Of a stretch of 64,000 bases of DNA, positions 16,797-25,758 are shown in pieces. This DNA is from Pseudomonas oleovorans subsp. oleovorans (lineage in GTDB: Bacteria > Pseudomonadota > Gammaproteobacteria > Pseudomonadales > Pseudomonadaceae), in NCBI RefSeq assembly GCF_002197815.1, contig NZ_NIUB01000026.1:1-64000 (forward strand), read 5' to 3'. The notes beneath the pieces were generated by a model. It saw only the letters and a program-made list of their open reading frames with translations. It searched no databases and was not told the origin of the DNA. The translations under genes and the position numbers were made by a program. Numbering within the stretch: the first letter of the stretch is position 1; the number at the start of each line of letters is the position of its first letter.

Positions 16797-17418
16797 TTAC
16801 TCGTCCGCTTGCAAACCCGCATACAGACGCGTCAGCTCGTTGAGCTGGCGAAACAGCGAATCGGCGCTCACGGTGGGCACGGAGGACTGGGTGTTGTGCA
16901 GGTCGATGCCCTTGAGGGTAAAGCCCCAGTGGGCGCGGGCGCGACGCTGGGTGTTGGCGATTTCCTCGTTCGGCGTGCCGCGGGCCTCCAGCTCCTTGAG
17001 GATGGTCTCGAAATCGCTCACGGCTTTGTCCAGCTTGGCGTCCAGGTCCGGCGCAGGCACACGCCAGGACTTGGCCATGTAGAGCATTCCGGCTTGGCTT
17101 CGACCTGCTGGCGATGAACAGCCCAGGTGGCGTCGACCTTGGCCAGCGCAGCCTTGATCTCGGCAGTGGGTGCGTAACCGGCCAGGGCCTTCTGGCTGGC
17201 ATCGAAGTGCTCGACGGTTTCCTGCAACTGACGCTGAGCGGCATCGACACGCACATCCGCCCCCAGCATCAGGTAATTCTTGACCATGCGCTGGCTCAGC
17301 GAACGCTGCAGGCCGGCCATGTTCATGGCTTAGGAATCGCTCAACTGCGCCAGGCCAGGCTGGGCATGCTTACCAGCGTGCTACAGGCGAGCAGAAAAAT
17401 AGACAGATACTTCTTCAA
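16797..17418 (-). pseudogene. Decayed PilJ-type (type IV pili methyl-accepting N-domain) periplasmic protein
   Basis: Pieces in successive frames rebuild one secreted protein. A TTG at 17418 starts a signal peptide (MKKYLSIFLLACSTLVSM); a frameshift follows near 17360 and a TAA lies at 17330-17332. Then MNMAGLQRSLSQRMVKNYLML matches the PilJ N-terminal domain. A one-base loss near 17088 shifts the frame, and the C-terminal part (YMAKSWRVPAPDLDAKLDKAV, ending LYAGLQADE) continues to 16797. Three lesions make it non-functional unless they are sequencing errors. Members of this family are periplasmic ligand-sensing four-helix bundles. Confidence 0.8.
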
Positions 17419-17657
17419 AACGTCGATACTCCAAAATTCGAGGACGAGGCAATACACCATAGACCGGCGCCTACAGTGACGGGTAAACCCTTGAATGCGG
17501 GATTTTTATTGGAATGCGGAGGGGCAGTTTCGGCAGGGATGAATACCCGGCTACTGTGCAAGGGGCGCAACAATAGCTGCTAAAAAGCCATCATTCTGTG
17601 CGGACAGTCATGCTCGTCGCATACCGTATTGCTGTGTCAGGGCGGTGCACGACCCTA

Positions 17658-18431
17658 TCAGGCCCAACCTTCAAGGCGCATGGTGGCGCGCACCAGGCGC
17701 TGCTCTTCCTGCTCGATCTCCTGCAGATTGTCGCGAATGCTGTTGATATGGTCGCGAGCGGCGCGCTGCGCCTGTTCCGGCAGGCGTTCGATTACCGCGT
17801 GATACAGCCGTGAATGCTGGCGGTCGATCTGCCGCTTCTGCGCCGGGCGGTGGTAGAGGTTGTTCACCGAGGCGAATACGGTGCTGAGCATCAGGTCGGT
17901 CAGCGATTGCAGGGTATGCACCAGCACCGGATTGTGCGAGGCCTCGCAGATGGCCAGGTGGAAGGCATGATCGAGGCGTGCGTGTTCGCGCGGGTCGACC
18001 GGGCTGTCCTGGGCATGGGCGGCGAGCATTTCCTCGTAACGTCGGGTCAGCAGGACGAAATCCGCCTCGGTGCCACGCAGCGCCGCCAGGCGCGCCGATT
18101 CGCCTTCGAGCAGGCCGCGTACTTCCAGCAGGTCATACAGGGTGCGCGGCTGCGAGTTGAACAGATGCATCAGCGGGCTGGCGTCGCGCTCGCCACTGAG
18201 CTTGGCCACCCGTGAGTCGCGACCCTGGGCGGTGTCGATGATGCCGCGACCGCGCAACACCTTGAGGCCTTCGCGCAGCGCAGAACGGGAGATGCCCAGC
18301 TTTTCGCACAGGCGCCGTTCCGACGGCAGTGGCTGGCCCACCTTGAGTACGCCGTCGACGATCAGCCGCTCGATGCGCTCGGCCACCACGTCACTCACCT
18401 GGCGTCGTGCAGCACCCTGATTCGTATTCAT
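17658..18431 (-). CDS. GlcC, FadR/GntR-family regulator of glycolate utilisation
   Basis: 257 residues from ATG 18431, with a perfect GGAGGG site at 18438-18443. An N-terminal winged helix (about 10-75; PLPSERRLCEKLGISRSALREGLKVL) is followed by an all-helical FCD ligand-binding domain (about 95-235; metal/ligand histidines in the ARLDHAFHLAI and ASHN regions). It is divergent from glcDEFGB, as in known glc loci where GlcC activates on glycolate. Two TGGTnnnACCA operators lie in the shared 240-bp gap, one only 16 bp from its own start, suggesting autoregulation. Confidence 0.9.
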   Translation of the reverse strand: MNTNQGAARRQVSDVVAERIERLIVDGVLKVGQPLPSERRLCEKLGISRSALREGLKVLRGRGIIDTAQGRDSRVAKLSGERDASPLMHLFNSQPRTLYDLLEVRGLLEGESARLAALRGTEADFVLLTRRYEEMLAAHAQDSPVDPREHARLDHAFHLAICEASHNPVLVHTLQSLTDLMLSTVFASVNNLYHRPAQKRQIDRQHSRLYHAVIERLPEQAQRAARDHINSIRDNLQEIEQEEQRLVRATMRLEGWA

Positions 18432-18446
18432 TTTCAGCCCTCCAAT

Positions 18447-18463
18447 AACTGGTCGTACCAGTT
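18447..18463. promoter_or_regulatory. GlcC-type operator 1
   Basis: AACTGGTCGTACCAGTT is a perfect 7-bp inverted repeat around CGT and fits the FadR/GntR core TGGTnnnACCA. It sits between the glcC ribosome site and any glcC promoter, ideal for autorepression. Confidence 0.8.
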
Positions 18464-18557
18464 TTCGCAGGCACATTCACTTGCGTTCGAAGCCAGTGCC
18501 CAGGCCTTAAAGCATAAGTCTTTTGTCTGGATCGCGGTGAAAGACTGACGAAAGAAA

Positions 18558-18570
18558 CTGGTCATACCAG
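18558..18570. promoter_or_regulatory. GlcC-type operator 2
   Basis: CTGGTCATACCAG, a perfect 5-bp inverted repeat with the same TGGTnnnACCA core, lies about 100 bp upstream of glcD and 109 bp centre to centre from operator 1. It probably controls glcDEFGB. Confidence 0.8.
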
Positions 18571-18671
18571 CACAAGCAAAGATGGACGGAAAAATACAGA
18601 CGGCCTAAAGATGCAGACCAAGGTCTGCAGCATGACCGCCAATAACAACATCGTCCACGATTGAGCCTGCC

Positions 18672-20171
18672 ATGAGCATTCTGTACGACGAGCGCGTCGA
18701 CGGCGCGCTACCCAAGGTCGACAAGGCCGCCTTGCTGGCCGAGCTGCGCCAGCGCCTGCCCGACCTTGACATCCTGCATACCCAGGAAGACCTCAAGCCT
18801 TACGAGTGCGATGGCCTCTCCGCCTATCGCACCACACCCATGCTGGTGGTACTGCCAGAGCGCATCGAGCAGGTGCAGCAGTTGCTCAAGCTCTGCCATG
18901 CCCGTGGCGTACCGGTGGTGGCGCGCGGCGCCGGTACCGGTCTGTCCGGCGGCGCACTGCCGCTGGAGCAGGGCATCCTGCTGGTGATGGCGCGCTTCAA
19001 CCAGATTCTCGAGATCAACCGCGAAGGCCGCTTCGCCCGCGTGCAGCCCGGCGTGCGCAACCTGGCGATCTCCCAGGCCGCCGCGCCCTTCGACCTGTAT
19101 TACGCCCCCGACCCGTCCTCGCAGATCGCCTGCTCCATCGGCGGCAACGTCGCCGAAAATGCCGGTGGCGTGCACTGCCTGAAGTACGGCCTGACCGTGC
19201 ATAACCTGCTCAAGGTCGACATCCTCACCGTCGAAGGCGAGTTCATGACCCTCGGCAGCGATGCCCTGGATGCACCGGGTTTCGACCTGCTGGCGCTGTT
19301 CACCGGCTCCGAGGGCATGCTTGGCATCGTCACCGAGGTGACGGTCAAGCTGCTGCCCAAGCCGCAGGTGGCCAAGGTGCTGCTGGCGGCCTTCGACTCG
19401 GTGGAAAAGGCCGGCCGCGCCGTGGGTGACATCATCGCGGCCGGTATCATCCCCGGCGGCCTGGAGATGATGGACAACCTGGCGATCCGTGCCGCCGAAG
19501 ACTTCATCCACGCCGGCTACCCGGTGGAGGCCGAAGCCATTCTGCTCTGCGAGCTGGACGGCGTGGAGGCCGATGTGGCCGACGACTGCGAGCGCGTGCG
19601 TGAGGTGCTGGAAAAGGCCGGCGCCACCGAAGTGCGCCTGGCCCGCGACGAGGCCGAGCGGGTGAAATTCTGGGCCGGGCGCAAGAACGCCTTCCCCGCG
19701 GTCGGGCGCATCTCGCCGGACTACTACTGCATGGACGGCACCATCCCGCGTCGCGAGCTACCCGGCGTACTGCGCGGCATCGCCGAGCTGTCCGAAGAGT
19801 ACGGCCTGCGCGTGGCCAACGTGTTCCACGCCGGCGACGGCAACATGCACCCGCTGATCCTCTTCGATGCCAACGTACCCGGCGAGCTGGAACGCGCCGA
19901 GGCCATCGGCGGCAAGATCCTCGAACTTTGCGTCAAGGTCGGTGGCAGCATCACCGGCGAGCACGGCGTTGGCCGCGAGAAGATCAACCAGATGTGCGCG
20001 CAGTTCAACAGCGACGAGATTACCCTGTTCCACGCGGTGAAGGCAGCGTTCGACCCAAGCGGCCTGCTCAACCCGGGCAAGAACATCCCCACCCTGCACC
20101 GCTGCGCCGAGTTCGGCGCCATGCATGTGCATCACGGCCAACTGCCCTTCCCGGAACTGGAGCGCTTCTGA
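18672..20171 (+). CDS. Glycolate oxidase FAD-binding subunit GlcD
   Basis: 499 residues. The PCMH-type FAD-binding domain spans about 45-235 (VVARGAGTGLSGGALP, PDPSSQIACSIGGNVAENAGG) and the FAD-linked oxidase C-terminal domain about 245-475 (NVFHAGDGNMHPLI, GGSITGEHGVGREK). GlcD is the catalytic flavin subunit of the membrane-linked glycolate dehydrogenase, oxidising glycolate (and D-lactate) to glyoxylate and passing electrons via GlcE and GlcF to quinone. It is the first gene of glcDEF and ends in a TGATG overlap with glcE. Confidence 0.96.
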   Translation: MSILYDERVDGALPKVDKAALLAELRQRLPDLDILHTQEDLKPYECDGLSAYRTTPMLVVLPERIEQVQQLLKLCHARGVPVVARGAGTGLSGGALPLEQGILLVMARFNQILEINREGRFARVQPGVRNLAISQAAAPFDLYYAPDPSSQIACSIGGNVAENAGGVHCLKYGLTVHNLLKVDILTVEGEFMTLGSDALDAPGFDLLALFTGSEGMLGIVTEVTVKLLPKPQVAKVLLAAFDSVEKAGRAVGDIIAAGIIPGGLEMMDNLAIRAAEDFIHAGYPVEAEAILLCELDGVEADVADDCERVREVLEKAGATEVRLARDEAERVKFWAGRKNAFPAVGRISPDYYCMDGTIPRRELPGVLRGIAELSEEYGLRVANVFHAGDGNMHPLILFDANVPGELERAEAIGGKILELCVKVGGSITGEHGVGREKINQMCAQFNSDEITLFHAVKAAFDPSGLLNPGKNIPTLHRCAEFGAMHVHHGQLPFPELERF

Positions 20172-21226
20172 TGTCGCATGATTTCGATGCCAGCGCCGCG
20201 TTGCTGGAACAAGTCAACTACGCGCTGAACAGTGCCACCCCGCTGCGCATCCAGGGCAGCGGCAGCAAGGCCCATCTGGGTCGTGTCACCACGGGCGAAG
20301 TGCTGGATACCCGCCTGCATCGCGGCATCGTCAGCTATGACCCCACCGAGCTGGTACTCACCGCCCGCGCCGGGACGCCGCTCAGCGAGATCGAGGCAGC
20401 GCTGGAAGCCAACAACCAGATGCTGCCGTGCGAGCCGCCGCACCTGGGCGATGGCGCCACATTGGGCGGCATGGTCGCCACCGGGCTGTCCGGCCCGCGC
20501 CGGCCCTGGGCCGGTTCGGTGCGCGACCAGGTGCTCGGCACTCGCGTGATCACCGGCCAGGGCAAGCTGCTGCGCTTCGGCGGCGAGGTGATGAAGAACG
20601 TCGCCGGCTACGACCTGTCGCGCCTGATGGCCGGCAGCTTCGGCTGCCTCGGCCTGCTCGCCGAGGTGTCGATCAAGGTGCTGCCCAAACCGCGCCAGGT
20701 ACTCAGCCTGCGCCTGCAAATGGACGCCCTGCATGCCCTGAACAAGCTCGCCGAATGGGGTCAGCAGCCGCTGCCGATCAGCGCCGCCAGCCACGACGGC
20801 GCGGCGCTGCACCTGCGCCTGGAGGGTGGCGAAGGCTCGGTTCAGGCCGCGCGCCAACGCCTTGGTGGCGAAGAGATCGACAACGGCTACTGGCATGAAC
20901 TGCGCGAACAGCGCCTACCGTTCTTCGCTGGCGAGGGCACCCTGTGGCGCCTGTCGCTGCCGGCCAACAGTGGTCTGCTCGACCTGCCCGGTCGCCAGAT
21001 GATCGACTGGGGCGGCGCGCAACGCTGGCTGATAACCGACGCCGATGGCGAGCTGATCCAGCGCGTGACGGCCAAGCTCGGCGGCCACGCCACCTGCTTC
21101 GCTGCCGGCCAGGCGCAACCTTTCCAGCCGCTGGCCGCACCGCTGCTGCGCTACCAGCGCCAGCTGAAGAACCAGCTCGACCCCCAGGGTATTTTCAACC
21201 CTGGCCGCATGTACGCCGAGGTATAA
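20171..21226 (+). CDS. Glycolate oxidase subunit GlcE
   Basis: 351 residues, with the start overlapping the glcD stop by one base. A shorter FAD-binding PCMH domain covers about 10-185 (RIQGSGSKAHLG, DGATLGGMVATGLSGPRRPW, GEVMKNVAGYDLSRLMAGSFG) and the C-terminal end is QLKNQLDPQGIFNPGRMY. GlcE is the second flavin-binding subunit, needed for activity with GlcD and GlcF at the inner membrane. A large overlapping frame that opens inside glcD is only an extension of this reading frame. Confidence 0.95.
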   Translation: MSHDFDASAALLEQVNYALNSATPLRIQGSGSKAHLGRVTTGEVLDTRLHRGIVSYDPTELVLTARAGTPLSEIEAALEANNQMLPCEPPHLGDGATLGGMVATGLSGPRRPWAGSVRDQVLGTRVITGQGKLLRFGGEVMKNVAGYDLSRLMAGSFGCLGLLAEVSIKVLPKPRQVLSLRLQMDALHALNKLAEWGQQPLPISAASHDGAALHLRLEGGEGSVQAARQRLGGEEIDNGYWHELREQRLPFFAGEGTLWRLSLPANSGLLDLPGRQMIDWGGAQRWLITDADGELIQRVTAKLGGHATCFAAGQAQPFQPLAAPLLRYQRQLKNQLDPQGIFNPGRMYAEV

Positions 21227-21229
21227 GAC

Positions 21230-22447
21230 GTGCAGACCAATTTGAGTGAACAGGCCAAACGCCTGCCGCGCGCCGAGGAAGCCGAACGCATCTTGCGCTC
21301 CTGCGTGCACTGTGGCTTCTGTAATGCCACCTGCCCGACCTATCAGTTGCTCGGCGACGAGCTCGACGGCCCGCGCGGGCGTATCTACCTGATCAAGCAG
21401 ATGCTCGAAGGCAACGAAGTCACGGCCAAGACCCAGGAGCACCTGGATCGCTGTCTGACCTGTCGCAACTGCGAGACCACCTGCCCGTCCGGCGTGCAGT
21501 ACCACAACCTGCTGGATATCGGCCGCGAAGTGGTCGAGCAGGCGGTGCCGCGGCCACTGAACGAACGCCTGCTGCGTCAGGGCCTGCGCGCCGTGGTGCC
21601 ACGACCGGCGCTGTTCAAGACGCTGACCCAGACTGGCCTGGCCCTGCGCCCGCTGCTGCCGGCCGCGCTCAAGGCCAAGCTGCCACGCGAAATACGCCCG
21701 GCCAAACCACGCCCGACGCAGCAACACACGCGCCGCGTGTTGATGCTCGAAGGTTGCGTGCAGCCGGGGCTGTCGCCCAACACCAACGCCGCCACCGCGC
21801 GCGTGCTCGATCGCCTAGGCATCAGTGTCACGCCAATCCGCGAGGCCGGCTGCTGCGGCGCCGTCGACTATCACCTCAACGCTCAGGAGGCCGGCCTGCA
21901 ACGCGCCCGGCAGAACATCGACGCCTGGTGGCCGGCCATCGAGGCCGGCACCGAAGCCATCGTGCAGACCGCCAGCGGCTGCGGCGCCTTCGTCAAGGAC
22001 TACGGCCATCTGCTCGCCAGCGACCCAGCCTATGCGAGCAAGGCGGCGCGGGTCAGTGCCCTGGCCAAGGATTTGGTCGAGGTGCTGCAAAGCGAGCCAC
22101 TGGAGCAGTTGCAGGTACGTGCCGAGCAGCGCCTGGCCTTCCATTGCCCCTGCACCCTGCAGCATGCACAGAAGCTCGGCGGCGCTGTTGAAGGCGTGCT
22201 GACGCGCCTCGGTTTCGGCCTCACTGCCGTGCCGGACAGCCATCTGTGCTGCGGCTCGGCCGGCACCTATTCGCTGACCCAGCCGGTGTTGTCACGCCAG
22301 CTGCGCGACAACAAGCTCAATGCCCTGGAAAGCGGCAAACCGGACGCCATCGTCACCGCCAATATCGGTTGCCAGACCCATCTGGACGGCGCCGGACGTA
22401 CGCCGGTAAGGCACTGGATCGAAATAGTCGAAGAGGCCATGCACTGA
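21230..22447 (+). CDS. Glycolate oxidase iron-sulfur subunit GlcF
   Basis: 405 residues from a GTG three bases after glcE. Two [4Fe-4S] ferredoxin motifs are intact: Cys25-28-31-35 (CVHCGFCNATC) and Cys75-78-81-85 (CLTCRNCETTC). Two CCG domains follow (EAGCCGAVDYH and LCCGSAGTYS). It carries electrons from the GlcD/GlcE flavins towards the quinone pool. It lacks a clear membrane helix, so attachment is peripheral. Confidence 0.96.
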   Translation: MQTNLSEQAKRLPRAEEAERILRSCVHCGFCNATCPTYQLLGDELDGPRGRIYLIKQMLEGNEVTAKTQEHLDRCLTCRNCETTCPSGVQYHNLLDIGREVVEQAVPRPLNERLLRQGLRAVVPRPALFKTLTQTGLALRPLLPAALKAKLPREIRPAKPRPTQQHTRRVLMLEGCVQPGLSPNTNAATARVLDRLGISVTPIREAGCCGAVDYHLNAQEAGLQRARQNIDAWWPAIEAGTEAIVQTASGCGAFVKDYGHLLASDPAYASKAARVSALAKDLVEVLQSEPLEQLQVRAEQRLAFHCPCTLQHAQKLGGAVEGVLTRLGFGLTAVPDSHLCCGSAGTYSLTQPVLSRQLRDNKLNALESGKPDAIVTANIGCQTHLDGAGRTPVRHWIEIVEEAMH

Positions 22448-22452
22448 TCGCC

Positions 22453-22507
22453 GTAGCCCAATTCGGGACAACGAACGCCGCAAATCCCGGATTGCATCCG
22501 GGCTATG
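22453..22507. repeat. Short dispersed repeat with GTAGCCC...GGGCTAT ends
   Basis: GTAGCCC and GGGCTAT frame a segment containing the hairpin CCCGGATTGCATCCGGG (22487-22503). A related GGATTGCACCCGGGCTACGG occurs near 29048-29067. It fills the glcF-glcG gap. Confidence 0.7.
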
Positions 22508-22530
22508 AAACCACGTATATGAGGTATGCC

Positions 22531-22929
22531 ATGCAACATAAAGCCGTACTCAGCCAGAACGAAGTCGCCCAGATCCTTCAGGCAGCCCGCAGCGAAGCGC
22601 AGCAACAGGGCTGGGCTGTAGCCATCGCCGTGGTCGACGACGGCGGTCACCCGCTGGCCCTGGAACGCCTCGACGGCTGCGCGCCGATCGGCGCCTACAT
22701 CGCCACCGAGAAAGCGCGCAGCGCCGCCATCGGCCGCCGCGAAACCAAGGGCTATGAGGATATGGTCAACGGCGGTCGCACCGCCTTCGTCAGCGCGCCA
22801 CTGATCACCTCGCTGGAGGGCGGTGTACCCGTGCTGGTGGACGGCCAGGTGGTGGGTGCCGTCGGCGTCTCCGGGGTCAAGGCCGAGCAGGATGCGCAAG
22901 TAGCCAAAGCCGGGATCGCGGCCCTTTAA
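22531..22929 (+). CDS. GlcG (HbpS-like) heme-binding-family protein
   Basis: 132 residues. ATG 22531 is preferred because GAGGT lies five bases upstream; an in-frame ATG at 22519 would add four residues. The protein matches the GlcG/HbpS fold throughout (WAVAIAVVDDGGHPLALERLDG, IATEKARSAA, GGVPVLVDGQVVGAVGVSG). GlcG is regularly encoded with glcDEF; its role is unclear, with heme or small-molecule binding known in relatives. No signal peptide is present. Confidence 0.9.
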   Translation: MQHKAVLSQNEVAQILQAARSEAQQQGWAVAIAVVDDGGHPLALERLDGCAPIGAYIATEKARSAAIGRRETKGYEDMVNGGRTAFVSAPLITSLEGGVPVLVDGQVVGAVGVSGVKAEQDAQVAKAGIAAL

Positions 22930-22937
22930 ACATGCGG

Positions 22938-23156
22938 CGCAGCCGCCAACTGATGCCCTTCTCCCTCTGGGAGAAGGTGTCACGAAGTGACGGATGAGGG
23001 CCGTGCAGTGCGCAGCCGCCAACTGATGCCCTTCTCCCTCTGGGAGAAGGTGTCACGAAGTGACGGATGAGGGGCATTGGCGACGCAGCCGCCAACTGAT
23101 GCCCTGCTCTCTCAGGGAGAAGGTGGCACGAAGTGACAGATGAGGGCAGTGCGGCG
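22938..23156. repeat. Three tandem copies of a 73-bp hairpin repeat
   Basis: Copies begin with CGCAGCCGCC at 22938, 23011 and 23084, exactly 73 bp apart. Each contains two hairpins, CTTCTCCCTCTGGGAGAAG and TCACGAAGTGA. Copies 1 and 2 are nearly identical; the third has several substitutions. They lie between glcG and glcB. Confidence 0.92.
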
Positions 23157-23162
23157 CAAAGC

Positions 23163-23250
23163 CTGTAGGAGCCGCGCCTCGCGGCGAATTGTGAGCTGTA
23201 ACCGCAGTAAGGCCGCAATCTTTCGCCCCGGGGCGCGGCTCCAACAACAC
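23163..23250. repeat. Inverted REP pair
   Basis: TGTAGGAGCCGCGCCTCGCG (from about 23164) and its counterpart TTTCGCCCCGGGGCGCGGCTCC (to about 23242) face each other, forming a BIME-like pair between glcG and glcB. Confidence 0.8.
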
Positions 23251-23300
23251 ATTGATTGACCCGCTCCACCATGGGCGGATGCAGACAGGAGAACAGAAAA

Positions 23301-25478
23301 ATGACCGAACGCGTGCAATGTCAGCGCCTGCAGGTAGCCGCCGAGCTCAAGCAGTTCATCGAAAACGACGTGCTGCCCGGCAGCGGGATCGAGGCGGCAG
23401 CCTTCTGGAGCGGTTTCGACGCGCTGGTGCACGACCTGGCCCCGCGCAACCGCGCCCTGCTGGCCGAGCGTGACCGTCTGCAGACCGAGCTGGATAACTG
23501 GCATCGCGCCAACCCCGGCCCGATCACCGACATGGCCGCCTACCGCGCCTTCCTCGGCTCCATCGGTTACCTGCTGCCGCAGCCGGAGCAGGTTAAGGCC
23601 AGCACCGCCAACGTCGACAGCGAAATCGCCACCCAGGCTGGCCCACAGCTGGTAGTGCCGGTGATGAACGCACGCTACGCACTGAACGCTGCCAACGCCC
23701 GCTGGGGCTCGTTGTACGACGCCCTGTATGGCACCGACGCGATCAGCGAAGAGGGTGGTGCGAGCAAGGGCCCGGGCTACAACGAAGTACGCGGCGCCAA
23801 GGTGATCGCCTTCGCCCGCGCCTTCCTCGACCAGGCGGCGCCGCTGGCCAAGGGCTCGCACGCCGACGCCAGTGCCTATGCCGTGGTCGCCGGCCAGTTG
23901 CAGGTGACCCTGAGCAGCGGCGCGCAGACCTCCCTGGCGCAACCGGAGAAGTTCGTCGGCTACCAAGGTGAGGCCGCCACGCCGAGCGCGGTGCTGCTGA
24001 AAAACAACGGTTTGCACTTCGAGATTCAGATCGACGCCAGCAGCCCCATTGGCAGCACCGACGCCGCCGGCGTGAAAGACGTGCTGATGGAAGCGGCGCT
24101 GTCGACCATCATGGACTGCGAGGACTCCGTGGCAGCCGTCGACGCCGCCGACAAGGTGGTGGTCTACCGCAACTGGCTGGGCCTGATGAAGGGCGATCTG
24201 GTCGAGGAACTGGAAAAAGGCGGCAAGCGCATCACCCGCCGCCTCAACCCGGATCGCACCTACACCGCCGCCAATGGCAGCGAACTGACCCTGCATGGCC
24301 GCTCGCTGCTGTTCGTGCGCAACGTCGGCCACCTGATGAGCAACCCGGCGATCCTCGATGGTGAAGGCCATGAGATTCCCGAGGGCATCCTCGATGCGGT
24401 GGTCACCAGCCTAATCGCCCTGCACGACCTGCAGCGTCGCGGCAACTCGCGTACCGGCAGCGTCTATATCGTCAAGCCGAAGATGCACGGCCCGTTCGAA
24501 GTGGCCTTCGCCAACGAGCTGTTCGGTCGCGTCGAACAGCTGCTGGGCATGCCGAACAATACCCTGAAGATGGGCATCATGGACGAGGAGCGACGCACCA
24601 GCGTCAACCTCAAGGCGTGCATCGAGGCGGCCAGCGCGCGCGTGGCCTTCATCAACACTGGCTTCCTCGACCGCACCGGCGACGAGATACACAGCGCCAT
24701 GGAAGCCGGCGCGATGCTGCGCAAGGGCGACATGAAATCCAGCGCCTGGATCCAGGCCTACGAACGCAACAACGTGCTGGTCGGCCTGGCCTGCGGCCTG
24801 CGTGGCAAGGCGCAGATCGGCAAGGGCATGTGGGCCATGCCGGACCTGATGGCAGCCATGCTCGAGCAGAAGATCGGCCACCCGAAAGCCGGTGCCAACA
24901 CCGCCTGGGTACCGTCGCCGACCGCGGCCGTGCTGCACGCCCTGCACTACCACCAGGTGGATGTGCAGGCGGTGCAGAGCGAGCTGGAACTGATCGACCT
25001 GGCCAGCCAGCGCGACAGCCTGCTGAACGATCTGCTCAGCGTGCCGGTCAGTGCCGACCGCCCATGGAGCGCCAGCGACATCCAGCAGGAGCTGGACAAC
25101 AACTGCCAGGGCATCCTCGGTTACGTGGTGCGCTGGGTCGAGCAGGGCGTCGGCTGTTCCAAGGTGCCGGATATCCACAACGTCGGCCTGATGGAAGACC
25201 GCGCCACCCTGCGCATCTCCGCCCAGCACATCGCCAACTGGCTGCACCACGGCGTGGTCAGCGAGGCTCAGGTGCGCGAGACCCTGCAGCGCATGGCGCA
25301 GGTGGTCGACGGGCAGAATGCCGGCGATCCGGCCTACCGCCCGATGGCAGCGAACTTCGAGCAGTCCCATGCCTTCCGCGCCGCCAGCGACCTGGTATTC
25401 AAGGGCCGCGAGCAGCCGTCCGGCTATACCGAGCCGCTGCTGCATGCCTGGCGTTTGCGCTTCAAAGAAGAGGTCTGA
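23301..25478 (+). CDS. Malate synthase G (GlcB)
   Basis: 725 residues from ATG 23301 with AGGAGA nine bases upstream. Diagnostic stretches include AGPQLVVPVMNARYALNAANARWGSLYDALYG, DCEDSVAAVDA, VYRNWLGLMKG, GRSLLFVRNVGHLM, KMGIMDEERRTS and the catalytic-Asp region near LMEDRATLRISAQHIANWLHHG. The length equals the monomeric G isoform, not isoform A. It condenses glyoxylate with acetyl-CoA to malate, completing glycolate use with GlcDEF. The glcG-glcB gap is filled with repeats, so glcB may have its own promoter. Confidence 0.97.
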   Translation: MTERVQCQRLQVAAELKQFIENDVLPGSGIEAAAFWSGFDALVHDLAPRNRALLAERDRLQTELDNWHRANPGPITDMAAYRAFLGSIGYLLPQPEQVKASTANVDSEIATQAGPQLVVPVMNARYALNAANARWGSLYDALYGTDAISEEGGASKGPGYNEVRGAKVIAFARAFLDQAAPLAKGSHADASAYAVVAGQLQVTLSSGAQTSLAQPEKFVGYQGEAATPSAVLLKNNGLHFEIQIDASSPIGSTDAAGVKDVLMEAALSTIMDCEDSVAAVDAADKVVVYRNWLGLMKGDLVEELEKGGKRITRRLNPDRTYTAANGSELTLHGRSLLFVRNVGHLMSNPAILDGEGHEIPEGILDAVVTSLIALHDLQRRGNSRTGSVYIVKPKMHGPFEVAFANELFGRVEQLLGMPNNTLKMGIMDEERRTSVNLKACIEAASARVAFINTGFLDRTGDEIHSAMEAGAMLRKGDMKSSAWIQAYERNNVLVGLACGLRGKAQIGKGMWAMPDLMAAMLEQKIGHPKAGANTAWVPSPTAAVLHALHYHQVDVQAVQSELELIDLASQRDSLLNDLLSVPVSADRPWSASDIQQELDNNCQGILGYVVRWVEQGVGCSKVPDIHNVGLMEDRATLRISAQHIANWLHHGVVSEAQVRETLQRMAQVVDGQNAGDPAYRPMAANFEQSHAFRAASDLVFKGREQPSGYTEPLLHAWRLRFKEEV

Positions 25479-25489
25479 GCAGCCCACCG

Positions 25490-25560
25490 ATCATGTAGAA
25501 GCGGCGCCCCGCCGCGGAGCTGGAGAAAAGCTTCGCCCCGGGGCGGGGCTCCTACACAGG
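25490..25560. repeat. REP pair downstream of glcB
   Basis: TGTAGAAGCGGCGCCCCGCC and the facing CGCCCCGGGGCGGGGCTCCTAC arms, same family as 23163-23250. Confidence 0.8.
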
Positions 25561-25570
25561 GGGTTAACAA

Positions 25571-25598
25571 CCGTGGATGGCGCTTGACGCCTCCACGG
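25571..25598 (+). promoter_or_regulatory. Leader hairpin upstream of the permease gene
   Basis: CCGTGGA (25571-25577) pairs with TCCACGG (25592-25598), extended inside by GGCG/CGCC past one bulged T, with loop CTTGA. It precedes a second hairpin at 25609-25637; the two together look like a structured end or leader between glcB and the permease. Confidence 0.6.
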
Positions 25599-25608
25599 AG
25601 CAGTAACA

Positions 25609-25637
25609 AGCCCTGACGGTTTCTGACCGTCGGGGCT
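25609..25637 (+). terminator. Probable terminator after glcB / attenuator before the permease
   Basis: AGCCCTGACGGT pairs with ACCGTCGGGGCT (one G-U) around TTCTG, followed by TTTC. The stem is strong and the U-run short. It lies 131 bp after glcB and 143 bp before the permease start. Confidence 0.6.
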
Positions 25638-25758
25638 TTCGAGCATGAGCGCGACGATGGGTGATCCCTGCCGTCGCAGCTCGCGGAAAGGTCGGTGCCG
25701 TGGCGCCCGGCCCTTCCAGATGCGTGGCGCCGGGTATCCCCGGAAAACTGTGGTTCAC

